The notes under the pieces are model-generated. The model saw nothing but the letters and a program-made list of their open reading frames with translations, was not told where the DNA came from and made no database searches. A program made the position numbers and the translations under genes. A stretch of 32,786 nt of DNA from CAZTPH01 sp031552655 (lineage in GTDB: Bacteria; Pseudomonadota; Gammaproteobacteria; UBA9339), in assembly GCA_031552655.1 (NCBI GenBank), contig JAVBML010000060.1, positions 1-32,786 on the forward strand. Direction: 5' to 3'. Shown here one piece after another: positions 32,641-32,786 of the stretch. Position 1 is the first letter of the stretch. Each line of letters opens with the position of its first letter.

Positions 32641-32786
32641 AAACTAACAGGAGTGCCGCTAACTCGTGAAACGTTTAGGCCATCGTGACCCCTAAACGTA
32701 CTCGTCTTAACGCAGCAAGTTAATTCGCCTCGGCCGTCCCGCAGCTGGAATACGCTACTATGACTTAACGCTTAGTATAGATTTTT
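32641..32786 (+). ncRNA. ssrA: Structured RNA resembling the 3' part of tmRNA (cut by window end)
   Basis: After about 400 AT-rich bases the sequence becomes GC-richer and strongly structured. A perfect 9-pair hairpin, ACGTTTAGG/CCTAAACGT, lies at 32671-32699. Then comes a segment that lines up with the last pseudoknot of E. coli tmRNA: CCGTCCCGCAGCTGG (E. coli CCGTCCGCAGCTGG), with GTTAA (32719-32723) facing TTAAC (32765-32769) as the outer stem. It ends in CTTAGTATAG, where E. coli has CTAAGCATGTAG. The tRNA-like 3' end would lie beyond the window. No normal 5' half (GGATTCGAC type) and no tag reading frame ending in Ala-Ala is seen upstream. It is therefore either a divergent one-piece tmRNA or the acceptor part of a permuted two-piece tmRNA. 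Identification is by motif memory only. Confidence 0.55.

Noticed and set aside
32651..32700. GCTAAC... as a tmRNA tag frame (Ala-Asn start)
   Set aside because: The frame stops after four codons and does not end in Ala-Ala; other frames there do not give a tag-like peptide.

Overview
The window looks like the chromosome of a host-associated gammaproteobacterium, most likely Legionellales/Coxiellaceae-like. The evidence is a nearly complete block of Dot/Icm type IVB secretion genes (icmT through icmB) in Legionella/Coxiella order, gammaproteobacterial YheS, RpoS, PepP and MurJ, and a fairly AT-rich composition. Unusually for that group, it also carries the three maturases of [FeFe] hydrogenase (HydG, HydF, HydE), which points to an anaerobic or fermentative life, perhaps inside an anaerobic protist. 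That lifestyle is inference; no hydrogenase structural gene lies in the window.

Layout. 1-7.3 kb (+): 3' part of an ABC-F ATPase (yheS), an L-cysteine desulfidase (cyuA type), hydG-hydF-hydE tightly packed, and trxA. 7.3-9.6 kb: a short-form AMP nucleosidase (+), convergent with a minus-strand pair of pgeF/yfiH and a CofE-like gamma-glutamyl ligase. 9.8-12.7 kb (+): pepP and murJ. 12.7-13.95 kb (-): tRNA-Ile(CAU), pfkA and tRNA-His(GUG), headed by a strong sigma70-type promoter. 14.2-29.5 kb (+): 14 Dot/Icm genes, icmT, S, Q, P, O, N, L, K, E, G, C, D, J, B. These code for the coupling complex (DotL, DotM, DotN, IcmS), the core complex (DotH, DotG, DotF, DotK), inner-membrane proteins (DotI, DotE, DotP, IcmT), IcmQ and the ATPase DotO. 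29.5-32.2 kb (+): a small unknown ORF, rpoS, a structured leader and purA, then a minus-strand tRNA-Leu(CAG). The last 250 bases hold a promoter and a structured RNA that resembles the 3' portion of tmRNA, cut by the window end.

How it works together. The Dot/Icm block would deliver effectors into a eukaryotic host, and rpoS directly downstream is a plausible growth-phase regulator. The hyd genes, pfkA, cyuA and trxA fit glycolytic, thiol-rich, low-oxygen metabolism. AMP nucleosidase, PgeF and PurA all act on purines.

Most notable points: (1) icmR is absent, and IcmQ instead has an N-terminal helical extension of about 84 residues, so IcmQ may be a natural IcmR-IcmQ fusion; (2) Dot/Icm and HydEFG occur in the same genome; (3) a tmRNA-like RNA lacks a recognisable 5' half upstream; (4) the palindrome CCATGG is strongly over-represented (39 copies counted by eye, about 4 expected).
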